64,000 bases of DNA from Hymenobacter taeanensis (GCF_013137895.1 NZ_CP053538.1:4743001-4807000), one strand, 5' to 3'. Counted from the stretch's first letter, positions 1-8,202 are shown. Numbers and translations: made by a program. The notes: generated by a model not told the origin, from the letters alone.

Positions 1-516
1 GAGCGCATCGCGGAGGCGCACGGCCCCGGCCCGGTCGTACTTGGCCAACTGGTAGCCATCGAAACGGTTGAAGCTCTGGGCTAAACCTTTCTGCAGCTGC
101 TTGGAGAGTCGGTTGAGGACTTTGGTCCCGCTCCGGCCGTTAGCATGCGCATAGTAGGCCAGTAACTCCGTGATTTCATCGGCGCGCTGCACCACGCGGG
201 CCACCAAGCGGCTCACGAGATTGTCGCCGCGGTGTAAGCGGGCCAACTCCACGCACAGCACCAGGGGTACCGAGCGTAAGTAGAGCCGTTCACGGGCATA
301 TACGGCCAGGCGAGCCACAAATAAGGCATCGTTTTTCGCTACCAACTCGCGCAAACGCACCAAGCGGGTATCGGCCTTTTCGTAGTTCTGGTCCTGCAAG
401 GCCGCCGTGGCAACGGCCGCGTAGAGCTCCAGGGCCGGCGTGAGGGTGTAAGCCGCCGCCCCTTCGTGGTTTAAGGTATCAGGTTGAGGAATGCGAGGGG
501 TAGTATTGAAGCGCAT
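1..516 (-). CDS. TROVE-domain (Ro60/Rsr-like) RNA-binding protein, N-terminal part
   Basis: The reverse strand is open for 172 codons from an ATG at 514-516 to the window edge, so the gene is truncated by the window, not broken. The translation reads as the start of a TROVE domain: an EGAAAYTLTPALELYA stretch near residue 18, then LVAKNDALFVARLAVYARE, LRSVPLVLCVELA, RADEITELLAYYAHANGR and SKQLQKGLAQSFNRFDGYQ, in the family's usual order. TROVE proteins form a HEAT-repeat ring that binds Y RNAs and misfolded RNAs; bacterial versions (Rsr) work in RNA quality control and 3' processing. The C-terminal von Willebrand A part would lie outside the window. No Y RNA is recognised with certainty, but the gene-poor kilobase upstream has a structured candidate. 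The family call is from recognised sequence pattern; function in this organism is inference. Confidence 0.85.
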   Translation of the reverse strand, partial: MRFNTTPRIPQPDTLNHEGAAAYTLTPALELYAAVATAALQDQNYEKADTRLVRLRELVAKNDALFVARLAVYARERLYLRSVPLVLCVELARLHRGDNLVSRLVARVVQRADEITELLAYYAHANGRSGTKVLNRLSKQLQKGLAQSFNRFDGYQLAKYDRAGAVRLRDAL

Positions 517-782
517 AAGATGAGGTATAAAGCGGGTGGGTAAGTAGTAAGTAACAGCAGAGCAAGAGGCTGAAGCCTACCCTTAAGAGGTTTTTATTTC
601 CTGATTGGCAGCAGGCAGGGGCTCTTCCTCCGTAGGCCAGTTTATTGCTAGCTCATATTCGGAAAGGCGGAATAAATCGTACATACAAGCAATAGTTTAA
701 CAGTGAAAAAAGAATTAAGTATTACCGCAAAGTCATAGCAATTCCAGCACGAATAAATTAATTATTTATTCGAATAATGGAT
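517..782. other. gene-poor spacer upstream of the TROVE gene
   Basis: No convincing reading frame is seen on either strand. Base composition falls from GC-rich to AT-rich towards 720-780. The stretch must hold the promoter of the TROVE gene on the reverse strand, but no clear TAnnTTTG box is visible. A short AGGCT-GA-AGCCT hairpin lies near 572-584. Confidence 0.4.
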
Positions 783-785
783 ATG

Positions 786-821
786 AAAAAAGCCCGGCCT
801 TTCGAGAAGCCGGGCTTTTTT
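786..821. terminator. bidirectional intrinsic terminator
   Basis: A perfect 13-bp inverted repeat (arms 786-798 and 809-821, AAAAAAGCCCGGC against its complement) with a 10-nt loop ends in T6 on both strands. It can stop transcription in either direction. No gene ends next to it on either side, which suggests an unannotated transcript. Confidence 0.85.
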
Positions 822-975
822 CAGGGATACGTCACGAAGAATTTACCTACGTGAATTGTCCAACGAAAAATCCCGGTCGCGCCACTTCCCCTCACGGCTG
901 ATGGGCCGTTTATCCTGGGGCTGGCATAGAGCGCAATTCAGATATGACTGCATGACCGTGGGGATGGTATAGGGT

Positions 976-1080
976 GAAAAACAAGCGACCCGAACCTGTG
1001 GGGCTCGGGTCGCGGAAGTGTCAGAGGAGGCCTACTGCTACTTAGCTATACCGAACCGCGCATGAAACCCGCGGTTTCAT
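976..1080 (-). ncRNA. candidate structured small RNA ending in an intrinsic terminator
   Basis: On the reverse strand two hairpins follow each other. The first has arms ATGAAACC/GGTTTCAT (1062-1080). The second is a 9-bp GC-rich stem (985-993 with 1005-1013) followed directly by TTGTTTTTC, the layout of a Rho-independent terminator. No protein gene ends here. The first hairpin has an alternative pairing, AACCGCG (1054-1060) with CGCGGTT (1070-1076), that excludes it. The CGCGGTTCGG segment resembles the 3' strand of group II intron domain V, but the matching 5' strand is poor, so a decayed intron remnant is an alternative. A Y RNA partner for the nearby TROVE gene is possible but only by position. 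The 5' end is not defined. Confidence 0.35.
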
Positions 1081-1464
1081 CTCGTCTTGGCTGATGGTAA
1101 AGTTTGAGTGGCGTAGCATGGCGTTGTGTTGTTTTGGTGAGACAAATATGAAAGGAGTTTTACTATATACCAAATACATGTAGAAAATATTTTTAAATAT
1201 TTTTTTTACACGAGCACACAGATCAACCCATCAAACCACTTAAATCCACATCTAATTAATTTAAACAGCATTTACACATATTATTTAGAACGATATAAAT
1301 TTTTAATTTATTCAATTGCCCTAAAGCCAGCCTTAAAGACTTAAAGCTTTCGGTAGCTGTTAGCGCCTCACCCCAACTTCCAGACACGCCGGAGGAATCA
1401 AGCGGCTCGGTCGATAAATCAGGGGCATTAGTAGATCATAGTTCCGGGCGGTGGTGAGACGCGG

Positions 1465-1472
1465 TAGGTTTG
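1465..1472 (+). promoter_or_regulatory. -7 box of a Bacteroidota promoter
   Basis: TAGGTTTG matches the Bacteroidota -7 consensus TAnnTTTG and lies 50 nt before the ATG of the CpxP-like gene. The -33 region has no clean TTG at the usual distance, so this is a moderate call. Confidence 0.4.
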
Positions 1473-1522
1473 GAAAGAAGTAGCCTGGGAAGCGGGCTGC
1501 ATTCCCTTAACTCCTTTCTATT

Positions 1523-1987
1523 ATGCGTAAGCTACTTGCCGCCTCTCTGTTCGCTGCTGCCTTGGCCGGGGCCACCCTTTCGGTACCTGCTCAGGCCCAG
1601 ACGGCGCCTTCTGCCCAGAAGGTTAAAACCAAGAAAGACAAAACAAAAATCAAAGGCGACGACGACACCGCTGCTCGCCCCGAAGGCCATAGGCCCGGTG
1701 GCCCTGGCAACATGCTCGTCGAAATGACCAAGACCCTGAACCTGACGGCCGATCAGCAAACCCGCGTAAGCGCTATTCAGCAGGAGCAAATGCAGCAGAT
1801 GCAGACCCTGCGAGAACAAAGCTCGGCGGGCACCGACCGGCAGGCCATGATGACGCAGATGCGCAGCCTAGACGAAACCACCGACACCCAGCTCAAAGCC
1901 GTGTTGACGCCGGAGCAGTTTCAGAAATACCAGGCCCAGAAGCAGGAGCGCATGCGCAACCGTCGGCTGCCCGGCGCCAACCAGTAG
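1523..1987 (+). CDS. small secreted Spy/CpxP-like (LTXXQ-type) protein
   Basis: 154 aa. Residues 1-26 form a standard signal peptide (MRKLL, a hydrophobic AAALAGATL core, cleavage after AQAQ). The mature part starts with a low-complexity basic stretch (KVKTKKDKTKIK) and continues as Gln- and Met-rich helices. Two LTADQQTRV / LTPEQFQKYQ motifs sit about 65 residues apart, the spacing of Spy/CpxP-like periplasmic chaperones. It probably works in the periplasm or on the outer membrane face as a stress chaperone or sensor; Bacteroidota carry many such small proteins of unproven role. It is a single-gene unit, with a -7 box upstream and a strong terminator downstream. An overlapping frame from 1470 lacks these features and is a shadow. 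Confidence 0.75.
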   Translation: MRKLLAASLFAAALAGATLSVPAQAQTAPSAQKVKTKKDKTKIKGDDDTAARPEGHRPGGPGNMLVEMTKTLNLTADQQTRVSAIQQEQMQQMQTLREQSSAGTDRQAMMTQMRSLDETTDTQLKAVLTPEQFQKYQAQKQERMRNRRLPGANQ

Positions 1988-2031
1988 CATCCGCTCGTCT
2001 TACTGATCAGGCTGCACCCCAGGCGGCCCCT

Positions 2032-2097
2032 AAGGATCTTATCACGCCTGCACCACTGGCCTAGCCAGGTTTTGACTGGTCTGATAAGGTCCTTTTT
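2032..2097 (+). terminator. intrinsic terminator of the CpxP-like gene
   Basis: A long stem pairs AAGGATCTTATCA (2032-2044) with TGATAAGGTCCTT (12 of 13 plus one G-T wobble) and is followed by T5. A smaller CTGGC-CTA-GCCAG hairpin sits in its loop. It separates the CpxP-like gene from the two-component operon. Confidence 0.7.
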
Positions 2098-2181
2098 GCG
2101 TTGGGCCAACCAGCTACTCGTACTGCATACCGTATCCTTATCTCCCTTGCTGAGCGTACATCAAGCTAATTTGAGCCCCGA

Positions 2182-3288
2182 ATGGCAGCCCAACTCCCCA
2201 TAACGAAACCTAAAACTACCTGGCGCCGCATCTGGAAGGTGGTCATCCACGTAGCCTCGTGGGTGGGCGTGGCCTCTATTCCGCGGCTGCTCTCCACCAA
2301 CCCGCCCCCGTTTCATCTCACTTCCCTGGTCCCTCCGCTCCTGCTGGCGGGCTTCTTCTACCTGAACTACCATATTCTAATTCCAAGGCTGTTTGCTAAG
2401 CGGCGGTTTCTGGCGTATTTTGGGGTGGTGCTGGTGCTGCTAGGCCTCTTTTACTGGCCTTTTATTTCGCGGGCCACGGGCATCACGAAACGCCCTTCGC
2501 GCCCACACCGCACCGAAATTGTAGTGGGCAAGCCTGGTCAAACCACCGTTCAGCTCCAACACTCCCGGCCACCACAGGGCATCTGGATGATCGGGATTCT
2601 GGTATGGATTATCAGCAGTGGCCTACGCATAACCAGTGAGTGGTTTGAAACGGAGCGGGCCCGGCGGGAGCTTCAAAACAACCACCTCACCGCCGAGCTG
2701 GCGTTCCTGAAATCGCAGGTCAGCCCCCACTTCCTGTTCAATACGCTCAACAACATTTACTCCCTGGCCCAGCTCAAGGCCGATGAAGCACCGGAAGCCA
2801 TTCTGCAGCTTTCCCAGCTGATGCGGTACATGCTATATGAGTCGGCGGCGCCGCGGGTACCGCTGGACCGGGAGGTGGCCTACGTGCGCACCTACATGGA
2901 TCTGCAGCGCCTGCGCCTCACCCCTGAGCAGGTAGCTATCAGCTTCATGGTGGAAGGCAACCTCTCTGGCTGTATGATTGAGCCCATGCTGCTGATTCCG
3001 TTAGTGGAAAACGCTTTCAAGCACGGTATCAGCGCCCGGCACCCTTCTAAAATTGCCGTGGAGCTGGCGGTGGCGGGGCAGCAGCTTCAGTTTAACGTGA
3101 CCAACACGCGGTTCCCGGAAGCCAAAGCCGACCACGACCCTAACTCGGGCATTGGGCTGCCCAACGTGCAGCAGCGCCTGGCCCTGCTCTACCCCGACCG
3201 CTATACTCTCCAACTAGATCAAACGCCCACTGAGTATTCGGTGGCCTTAACCCTGACCTTAGCCCATGCTCCGCTGCCTGTTAGTTGA
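2182..3288 (+). CDS. LytS-family membrane sensor histidine kinase
   Basis: 368 aa. The first ~150 residues hold about four hydrophobic membrane segments with only short loops, and a further one lies near residue 135-150. The cytoplasmic part starts with a coiled stretch (FETERARRELQNNHL), then the His_kinase domain with the phospho-acceptor motif SQVSPHFLFNTLNNI (about residue 180), and a HATPase region with the N box VENAFKHG and a GIGLPNVQQRL G box. This architecture is the LytS/YehU class that pairs with LytTR regulators. The gene overlaps the regulator that follows by 23 nt, so the two are translationally coupled and form one phosphorelay. The stimulus is unknown; there is no extracellular sensor domain, so it probably senses the membrane or a small ligand. 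Confidence 0.92.
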   Translation: MAAQLPITKPKTTWRRIWKVVIHVASWVGVASIPRLLSTNPPPFHLTSLVPPLLLAGFFYLNYHILIPRLFAKRRFLAYFGVVLVLLGLFYWPFISRATGITKRPSRPHRTEIVVGKPGQTTVQLQHSRPPQGIWMIGILVWIISSGLRITSEWFETERARRELQNNHLTAELAFLKSQVSPHFLFNTLNNIYSLAQLKADEAPEAILQLSQLMRYMLYESAAPRVPLDREVAYVRTYMDLQRLRLTPEQVAISFMVEGNLSGCMIEPMLLIPLVENAFKHGISARHPSKIAVELAVAGQQLQFNVTNTRFPEAKADHDPNSGIGLPNVQQRLALLYPDRYTLQLDQTPTEYSVALTLTLAHAPLPVS

Positions 3289-3994
3289 TGATGAACCTCT
3301 AGCCCTGCGCCTGCTCACGAGCTACGTGGAGCGCGTGCCCTTTTTGGAGCTGGTAGGCACCTGCCGCAGCGCTCTGGAAGCCATGACGGTACTCCAACAG
3401 GAAAGCGTGGATGTGCTCTTTCTGGATATTCAAATGCCTGACCTCACGGGCGTGGAGTTTGTGCGCACGCTCCGCCCGGAGGCCCTGGTCATCTTCACCA
3501 CAGCCTACGAGGCCTACGCCCTGGAAGGCTTTAACCTCAACGCCGTTGATTACCTGGTGAAGCCCTTTGCCTTCGACCGCTTTGTGCAGGCTGCCCAAAA
3601 AGCCCAGGACCGCCTGCAGGCGCGTCGGCCCACTGAGCCAGTAGCTGCGCCACCCGCGCCAGCACCGGCCGATGATTTCATCTTTGTTAAGGCCGACTAT
3701 CACACTCAGCGCATCAACCTGCGCGATATCCGCTACCTCGAAGGCCTCAAAGATTACATCAAGATTTACACGGGAGCTGGCAAGCCTGTCCTCACGCTTA
3801 ACTCCCTGAAAGCCTTCGAAGACCGCCTCCCCTCCCAGGATTTCGTGCGCGTGCACCGCTCTTTCATCATAGCTCTCAGCTGGATCGACTCCATCCGCAA
3901 AAACCGCATCTACCTCGGCGAGGCCATCATCCCCATCGGCGACTCCTACGCCGATGCTTTTCACAAGCTCATCGAAGAGCGCAACATGCACTAG
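3266..3994 (+). CDS. LytTR-family response regulator
   Basis: 242 aa. N-terminal receiver domain: acidic pair DD at residues 8-9, phospho-acceptor Asp in DVLFLDIQMPDLTG (about residue 55) and the conserved Lys in YLVKPF. A Pro/Ala-rich linker (residues ~125-140) leads to a C-terminal LytTR DNA-binding domain (YLEGLKDYIKIYT ... FVRVHRSFII). It is the output partner of the LytS-type kinase whose 3' end it overlaps. Its stop codon TAG (3992-3994) lies inside the CACTAGTG end of an inverted repeat, so the last residues and the stop may have been supplied by an inserted element. Confidence 0.93.
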   Translation: MLRCLLVDDEPLALRLLTSYVERVPFLELVGTCRSALEAMTVLQQESVDVLFLDIQMPDLTGVEFVRTLRPEALVIFTTAYEAYALEGFNLNAVDYLVKPFAFDRFVQAAQKAQDRLQARRPTEPVAAPPAPAPADDFIFVKADYHTQRINLRDIRYLEGLKDYIKIYTGAGKPVLTLNSLKAFEDRLPSQDFVRVHRSFIIALSWIDSIRKNRIYLGEAIIPIGDSYADAFHKLIEERNMH

Positions 3995-4256
3995 TGGTGA
4001 AATAGTGAATGCTTGATGAGGTGTATGGAAAAGGACGGCAGCGCAGCCATAGAGTTTATAGTCATAAAGTCGGTTGCAGGCTGTAGACTGCTTAGCAGCG
4101 CAAAAGAGACTGAGCTGATGCTTTTTACTTCCTTACGCAATGCGAACCAGTATGGGGTTGGCTGTGCTGCTGCCCTACGGCGTGCTGCTGCCGCTTTTTT
4201 CCGTATACCCCACTTCGCATCCACCTATTCACCACTTCACAATTTCACCACTAGTG
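3989..4256. repeat. MITE-like element with 21-bp terminal inverted repeats
   Basis: Left arm 3989-4009 (CACTAGTGGTGAAATAGTGAA) and right arm 4236-4256 are inverted copies with one mismatch. The outer 8 bases CACTAGTG are themselves palindromic. The left arm contains the stop codon of the response regulator and the right arm supplies a GTG that is the best start for the next gene. The inside shows further imperfect inverted similarity (GGAAAAgGaCGGCAGC against its complement) but no convincing gene. Size and structure fit a non-autonomous element or a palindromic intergenic repeat. No target duplication could be defined. Confidence 0.55.
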
Positions 4257-5156
4257 CCCTGCCTTGCCTCTTCGGAACGCTACAGTATTTCCTTGCCCAA
4301 CGGCCACCGCTTCCCTATCGCCAAGTATGAGCTCATTCGGGAGCAGCTGCTGTGGCAGGGCATTGCTCCGGCCAGCGACATCTACGACCCAGGCCTAGCC
4401 GCCGAAGATGACATCCTACGAGTGCATTCCCCAGACTACTGGTACCGTGTGCGGGACCTACAGCTGACGGCCGCCGAGGTGCGCCGGCTAGGCCTGCCCC
4501 AAAGCCCGGAGCTAGTGCGCCGCTCATTGAGCAGCGTGGCCGGTACGGTAGAATCGTCGCGGCGGGCCTTGCGCGATGGTATTGGCATGAGCCTGGCCGG
4601 CGGCACCCACCACGCCTTCCGCGACCGGGGCGAGGGGTTTTGCGTGCTCAACGACATTGCCGTAGCTGCCGCCCGCCTGCTCCACCACGGCGAAGCCCGG
4701 CAGATTCTGGTGGTAGACCTCGACGTACACCAGGGCGACGGCACAGCCAGCATCTTCCAGAATGAGCCACGCGTGTTCACCTTTTCCATGCACGCCGGTG
4801 CTAACTACCCGCTGCGCAAAGAGCAGTCTGACCTTGACATTCCGCTAGAGCTGGGCACCGAGGACGCCACCTATCTGCAGATTCTCGGTAATACGCTGCC
4901 GAAGCTCATAGGCCAGGTGCAGCCTGATTTCCTCTTCTTCCAGGCCGGAGTTGATGTGCTGGCTACCGACAAGCTGGGCAAGCTTGCCCTCACCCAGGAA
5001 GGCTGCCGCCAGCGCGACGAGCTAGTGCTCCGGCTTTGCCAGCAGCGTCGTATTCCCGTAGCCGTAAGCATGGGCGGCGGCTACTCTGAACGCTTGTCAG
5101 ACATCGTTGATGCTCATTGCAACACATTCCGGGTGGCCTACGAGGTATTCGGGTGA
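4254..5156 (+). CDS. histone deacetylase / AcuC-family deacetylase
   Basis: About 300 aa from a GTG at 4254; the frame stays open up to an ATG at 4140, but those 38 residues come from the inverted-repeat element and are not conserved in character. Family signatures are present in order: GHRFPIAKYELI near the N-terminus, GGTHHAF with the catalytic His pair, VVDLDVHQGDGTA with zinc-binding Asp and His, FQAGVDVLATDKLG with the second zinc Asp, and SMGGGY. These enzymes remove acetyl groups from lysines or small amides such as polyamines. The length from the GTG matches the family. It stands alone after the two-component pair. Odd: its start region has been remodelled by the upstream element, so expression may depend on it. 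Confidence 0.88.
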   Translation: MPCLASSERYSISLPNGHRFPIAKYELIREQLLWQGIAPASDIYDPGLAAEDDILRVHSPDYWYRVRDLQLTAAEVRRLGLPQSPELVRRSLSSVAGTVESSRRALRDGIGMSLAGGTHHAFRDRGEGFCVLNDIAVAAARLLHHGEARQILVVDLDVHQGDGTASIFQNEPRVFTFSMHAGANYPLRKEQSDLDIPLELGTEDATYLQILGNTLPKLIGQVQPDFLFFQAGVDVLATDKLGKLALTQEGCRQRDELVLRLCQQRRIPVAVSMGGGYSERLSDIVDAHCNTFRVAYEVFG

Positions 5157-5170
5157 GTTGAAAGCTAGTA

Positions 5171-5317
5171 GTCATTCCGAGTGAAGCGAGGAATCTGGGG
5201 TCCTAACTCTGTGACAAACCTTACCGCCTTCGCCTCCTTGGTAGGGATAAAGGTGCGTTCTGACAAAGTTGTTGAGGTCGTCTGGCCCCCCCTCTCCCAG
5301 AGGGGCAGGGGGTGGGG
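5171..5317. repeat. two dispersed-repeat fragments in a spacer
   Basis: 5171-5200 reads GTCATTCCGAGTGAAGCGAG and continues GAATCTGGGG, a type of repeat common between genes in Hymenobacter-like genomes (from general knowledge). 5284-5317 is a degenerate copy of the C-rich/G-rich palindrome (CCCCCCTCTCC...GGGGGTGGGG) that recurs at 17.3, 18.0 and 21.4 kb. Confidence 0.5.
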
Positions 5318-5338
5318 TTACCCCAGTCACTTACACCC

Positions 5339-5346
5339 TACCTTTG
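5339..5346 (+). promoter_or_regulatory. -7 box immediately before the J-domain gene
   Basis: TACCTTTG is a perfect TAnnTTTG box. Its last base is 5 nt before the ATG at 5351, so the predicted transcription start falls at or next to the start codon. If used, the mRNA would be leaderless. The -33 element is weak (TTA). Confidence 0.55.
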
Positions 5347-5350
5347 CTAT

Positions 5351-6373
5351 ATGAATCTGCATAACCCCACCACCGACTTACCCGCCGCCAACTCACTGCC
5401 CACGCTGGCCCCTGCCGAAGCACCCGGCACCCCAGCGCAGCAGGCGTTTCGGGCGGCCGTAGCACAGGTAGAAGGCTTGCGGCAACGCCTGCAGGAGTTG
5501 AAAGTGGAGCAGGCGGAGGCCCGGCGGCGCTACTGGCAACAGGTAGGTCCGGCGGCGGAAGCCGTAGTGAAAGTGCGGCAGCGGCTGTTTGTCCCCCTCG
5601 AAGATGCCTTGCTGCTGGGCTTTTTCAGTCGCGCCGAGGAGCATCAGATTACGGCCGTGATTGTGGGCAATGCCCGCTCCCTGCAAGACCGGTTTGGAGA
5701 AGATGCCGCCGATATCTTGCGAAAATACGCCCCCCGCCGTCGTGTTGATCTGGAAGACGATGAGGAAACAGCTCCAGCTGTTGAGGCCACCCCCCAGCCC
5801 GATATCGACCCTACCTTGCCGCCCCATGAGCAGGCAGCCCAGGCCGCCCGCGCCCGGCGTAAAACCAAAACCCAAAAGGCCCAGGAAGCCGCTGAGAAAG
5901 CAGCCCGCGACGAGCAGCAAAGCCTCCTTTCCAACACCAAAACGCTCTATCGCCAGCTAGCCCGCACTCATCACCCCGACCTGGAGCGCGACCCGGCGGC
6001 TCAGCAGCAGAAAACCCAACTGATGCAGCGCATCACGGAGGCCTACGAAGCCAACGACCTCTACACCCTGCTTCAGCTGCTCTCTGAGTCGGCGCCCACC
6101 TCTGCCACCGATGACACCGTGCTAGCCCGCTACACCCAGGCCCTGCACCAGCAACAAACGGAACTGAAGCAGCAACTCAACGCCCTCAAGTACGGCGACA
6201 ACGGCTTCTCTGGCAGCACGGGCAAGAAGCGGGAGCAGGAAATCCGCCACCTCAAACGCCACCTGCGCGCCGAGGCTGAGTACCTGGAGCATATCTTCCA
6301 CCTCATCCAGGAGCCTACTGGCCTACGCGAGGTGTTGAAAGAACTGGCGGCAGAAGGCCACGAGTCGATATAG
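5351..6373 (+). CDS. J-domain (DnaJ-like) protein
   Basis: 340 aa from the ATG at 5351; an upstream ATG at 5312 would run through the promoter and a C-rich repeat and is unlikely. Residues ~40-75 form a coiled segment, then a globular part, an acidic stretch (EDDEETAPAVEA), an Ala/Lys-rich linker and a C-terminal J-domain whose helix II/III loop holds the diagnostic HPD (RTHHPDLE, about residue 215). A last helical part (LKRHLRAEAEYLEHIF) follows. J-domains recruit and stimulate Hsp70 (DnaK). The client part is not recognised, and unlike DnaJ there is no zinc finger or G/F region, so it is a specialised co-chaperone. Confidence 0.75.
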   Translation: MNLHNPTTDLPAANSLPTLAPAEAPGTPAQQAFRAAVAQVEGLRQRLQELKVEQAEARRRYWQQVGPAAEAVVKVRQRLFVPLEDALLLGFFSRAEEHQITAVIVGNARSLQDRFGEDAADILRKYAPRRRVDLEDDEETAPAVEATPQPDIDPTLPPHEQAAQAARARRKTKTQKAQEAAEKAARDEQQSLLSNTKTLYRQLARTHHPDLERDPAAQQQKTQLMQRITEAYEANDLYTLLQLLSESAPTSATDDTVLARYTQALHQQQTELKQQLNALKYGDNGFSGSTGKKREQEIRHLKRHLRAEAEYLEHIFHLIQEPTGLREVLKELAAEGHESI

Positions 6374-6410
6374 CCATTCCTCCGCCCTGCCCCTGCTACT
6401 TGTTTACCGC

Positions 6411-6509
6411 GTCATCCTGAGCGGAATGAAAGATGATGTACCGTCTGCACGAGTCGCTCTAGGTCAGTCTTGCTAGTTTGAGAAAACCCTTTGCCCCGCT
6501 CAGGATGGC
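6411..6509. repeat. ~99-bp palindromic intergenic element
   Basis: Arms GTCATCCTGAGCGG (6411-6424) and CCGCTCAGGATGGC (6496-6509) are inverted copies with one mismatch. The element lies between convergent genes (J-domain protein and FAD oxidoreductase) and could fold as one long hairpin that ends both transcripts. Repeats with the ATCCTGAGC core are widespread in Bacteroidota genomes. Confidence 0.55.
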
Positions 6510-6611
6510 ATATTAGTGTGGTGGAGTATTGACCAGGCACGATACGTTGGGTGTGAGTAGCCGCAGATTCTCACTACCTGCGACATCTACTTCCCAAACC
6601 AGCAGAGCAGG

Positions 6612-8069
6612 CTACGTTCCTTCCTGATACAGCGGCGGCACGGGCAGCTTAAATACATCGCGCAGGGCGCGGCTGGCGGCGTGGTAGCCACACATGCCGT
6701 GCACGCCCCCACCGGGCGGTGTGGAAGACGAGCACAGGTACAGCCCCGGCGCCGACGTGCGGTATGGTGATGCCCGCAAGGCTGGGCGCGTAAACAGCTG
6801 GCCTAGATCGAGTGTGCCCCCGTTGATGTCACCGCCTATGTAGTTGGGGTTGTGCGCTTCCATTCCAGCAGTATCGAAGGTATGCCGGCCGATAATTCGG
6901 TTGCGGAAGCCGGGCGCGAAGCGCTCTACCTGGCGTTCAATGGCATCGGTCATGTTCACGCGGGAGCCGTTGGGTACGTGGCAGTAGGCCCAGGCAGTGT
7001 GCTTGCCAGCGGGGGCGCGGGTAGCGTCAAACAGGCTCTGTTGGGCCAGTAGCACGAAAGGCCGCTCTGGGTGCTGCCCCTGTGAAATGGCATGCTCCCC
7101 GGCCTGAATTTCCTCCAGTGTATTGCCCAGGTGTACGGTGCCGGCCTGGGCGCACTCGGGGGCAGTCCAGGGAATAGGCCCATCCAAAGCCCAGTCAATC
7201 TTATACACGCCCCAGCCGTAGCGGTAGCGCCGCAACTGCCACTGGTAGATTGCCGATAACCGGTGACCGGCAATCTGGAGCAGCTGAGCCGGCGTCACGT
7301 CAAACAGCACTGCCTTGGCCGATGGTAGTTGACTCAGGCTCTTAATGTACGTGTTGGTTTCTACCTTGCCGCCCAGGGCTTTGAAATGGGCTGCCAGCGC
7401 ATCGGTAATAGCTTGGGAGCCGCCTTTGGGCAGGGGCCAGCCGTGGCGGTGGGCCGCAATCAGCAGCACTAGGCCAATAGCGGCGGTGGTGGGGTTGGTG
7501 AGGGGCTGAATGGAATGGGCCGCCATGCCCGCAAAAAGCCCCCGCGCCTCCTTGGTCCGGAAGCGCCCCGCCAGCATGGTAGCCGGCTGCAGCGCCGATA
7601 ACCCAAACCTAGCCATATCCAGCGGGTGACGTGGAAAGCTGAGCGGGGCCAGTACATCGGGGGCAAGGCCGGGCCACGCCTGCACCAGCGGCTCAAGCAA
7701 CTGCTGGTAAGCGCGCGCATCCTGGCCCAGGCTTCGGGCTGTTTCAGCTAGCGAGGCTACTGCCGCCGCAGCCGTGCCATCATCAAAGGGGTGGGCGGCG
7801 GCTACCGGGGGCGTAATGTACTCTAGGCCGTATTGGGCCAGCGGCAGCGTCTGAAAATAGGGAGAGGCAGCAGCCAGCGGGTGAATGGCCGAACAGATAT
7901 CGTGGTGGAAGCCCGGCAGCGTCAGCTCCGCGGTGCGTAGGCCACCTCCCAACGTTTCCTTGCCCTCCAGCAGCAGCACCGACAGCCCCGCTTGCTGCAG
8001 TACAATGGCGGCAGCCAAACCATTCGGCCCCGCGCCTACTACTACTGCGTCATACTCTGGCTTATTCAT
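6612..8069 (-). CDS. FAD-dependent oxidoreductase, phytoene desaturase-like
   Basis: 485 aa from the ATG at 8069 (an upstream ATG at 8123 adds 18 unlikely residues). The N-terminus YDAVVVGAGPNGLAAAIVLQ is a Rossmann FAD-binding motif, followed by LLLEGKETLGGGLRT. Near the C-terminus TSAPGLYLCSSSTPPGGGVHGMCGYHAA is the second FAD-binding signature of CrtI/PDS-type amine-oxidase-fold enzymes. The family oxidises or isomerises polyprenoid or similar hydrophobic substrates, but this NAD(P)/FAD branch has many members of unknown substrate and no carotenoid genes are nearby. No membrane segment is seen. Single gene, convergent with the J-domain gene. Confidence 0.82.
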   Translation of the reverse strand: MNKPEYDAVVVGAGPNGLAAAIVLQQAGLSVLLLEGKETLGGGLRTAELTLPGFHHDICSAIHPLAAASPYFQTLPLAQYGLEYITPPVAAAHPFDDGTAAAAVASLAETARSLGQDARAYQQLLEPLVQAWPGLAPDVLAPLSFPRHPLDMARFGLSALQPATMLAGRFRTKEARGLFAGMAAHSIQPLTNPTTAAIGLVLLIAAHRHGWPLPKGGSQAITDALAAHFKALGGKVETNTYIKSLSQLPSAKAVLFDVTPAQLLQIAGHRLSAIYQWQLRRYRYGWGVYKIDWALDGPIPWTAPECAQAGTVHLGNTLEEIQAGEHAISQGQHPERPFVLLAQQSLFDATRAPAGKHTAWAYCHVPNGSRVNMTDAIERQVERFAPGFRNRIIGRHTFDTAGMEAHNPNYIGGDINGGTLDLGQLFTRPALRASPYRTSAPGLYLCSSSTPPGGGVHGMCGYHAASRALRDVFKLPVPPLYQEGT

Positions 8070-8202
8070 GCAAGAAAATTCAATATTGACGTACTGGCCT
8101 AACACCAGAACCCGCGGGTACACACAAGCCGTGGTTATGTAAAGGCATCCTCACACATACGCAGCCGAGGCCTACGGTGCCTGTAGTGAGCTCACTGATT
8201 AG

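Noticed and set aside
985-1013. tRNA T-arm-like GGTTCGGG inside the reverse hairpin
   Set aside because: No acceptor, D or anticodon arms can be built around it; it is a simple terminator stem.
3299-3991. 230-codon reverse frame under the LytTR regulator
   Set aside because: Shadow of a GC-rich gene; the forward protein has full domain motifs.
4013-4330. 105-codon forward frame between the response regulator and the deacetylase
   Set aside because: It lies inside the inverted-repeat element and overlaps the deacetylase in another frame.
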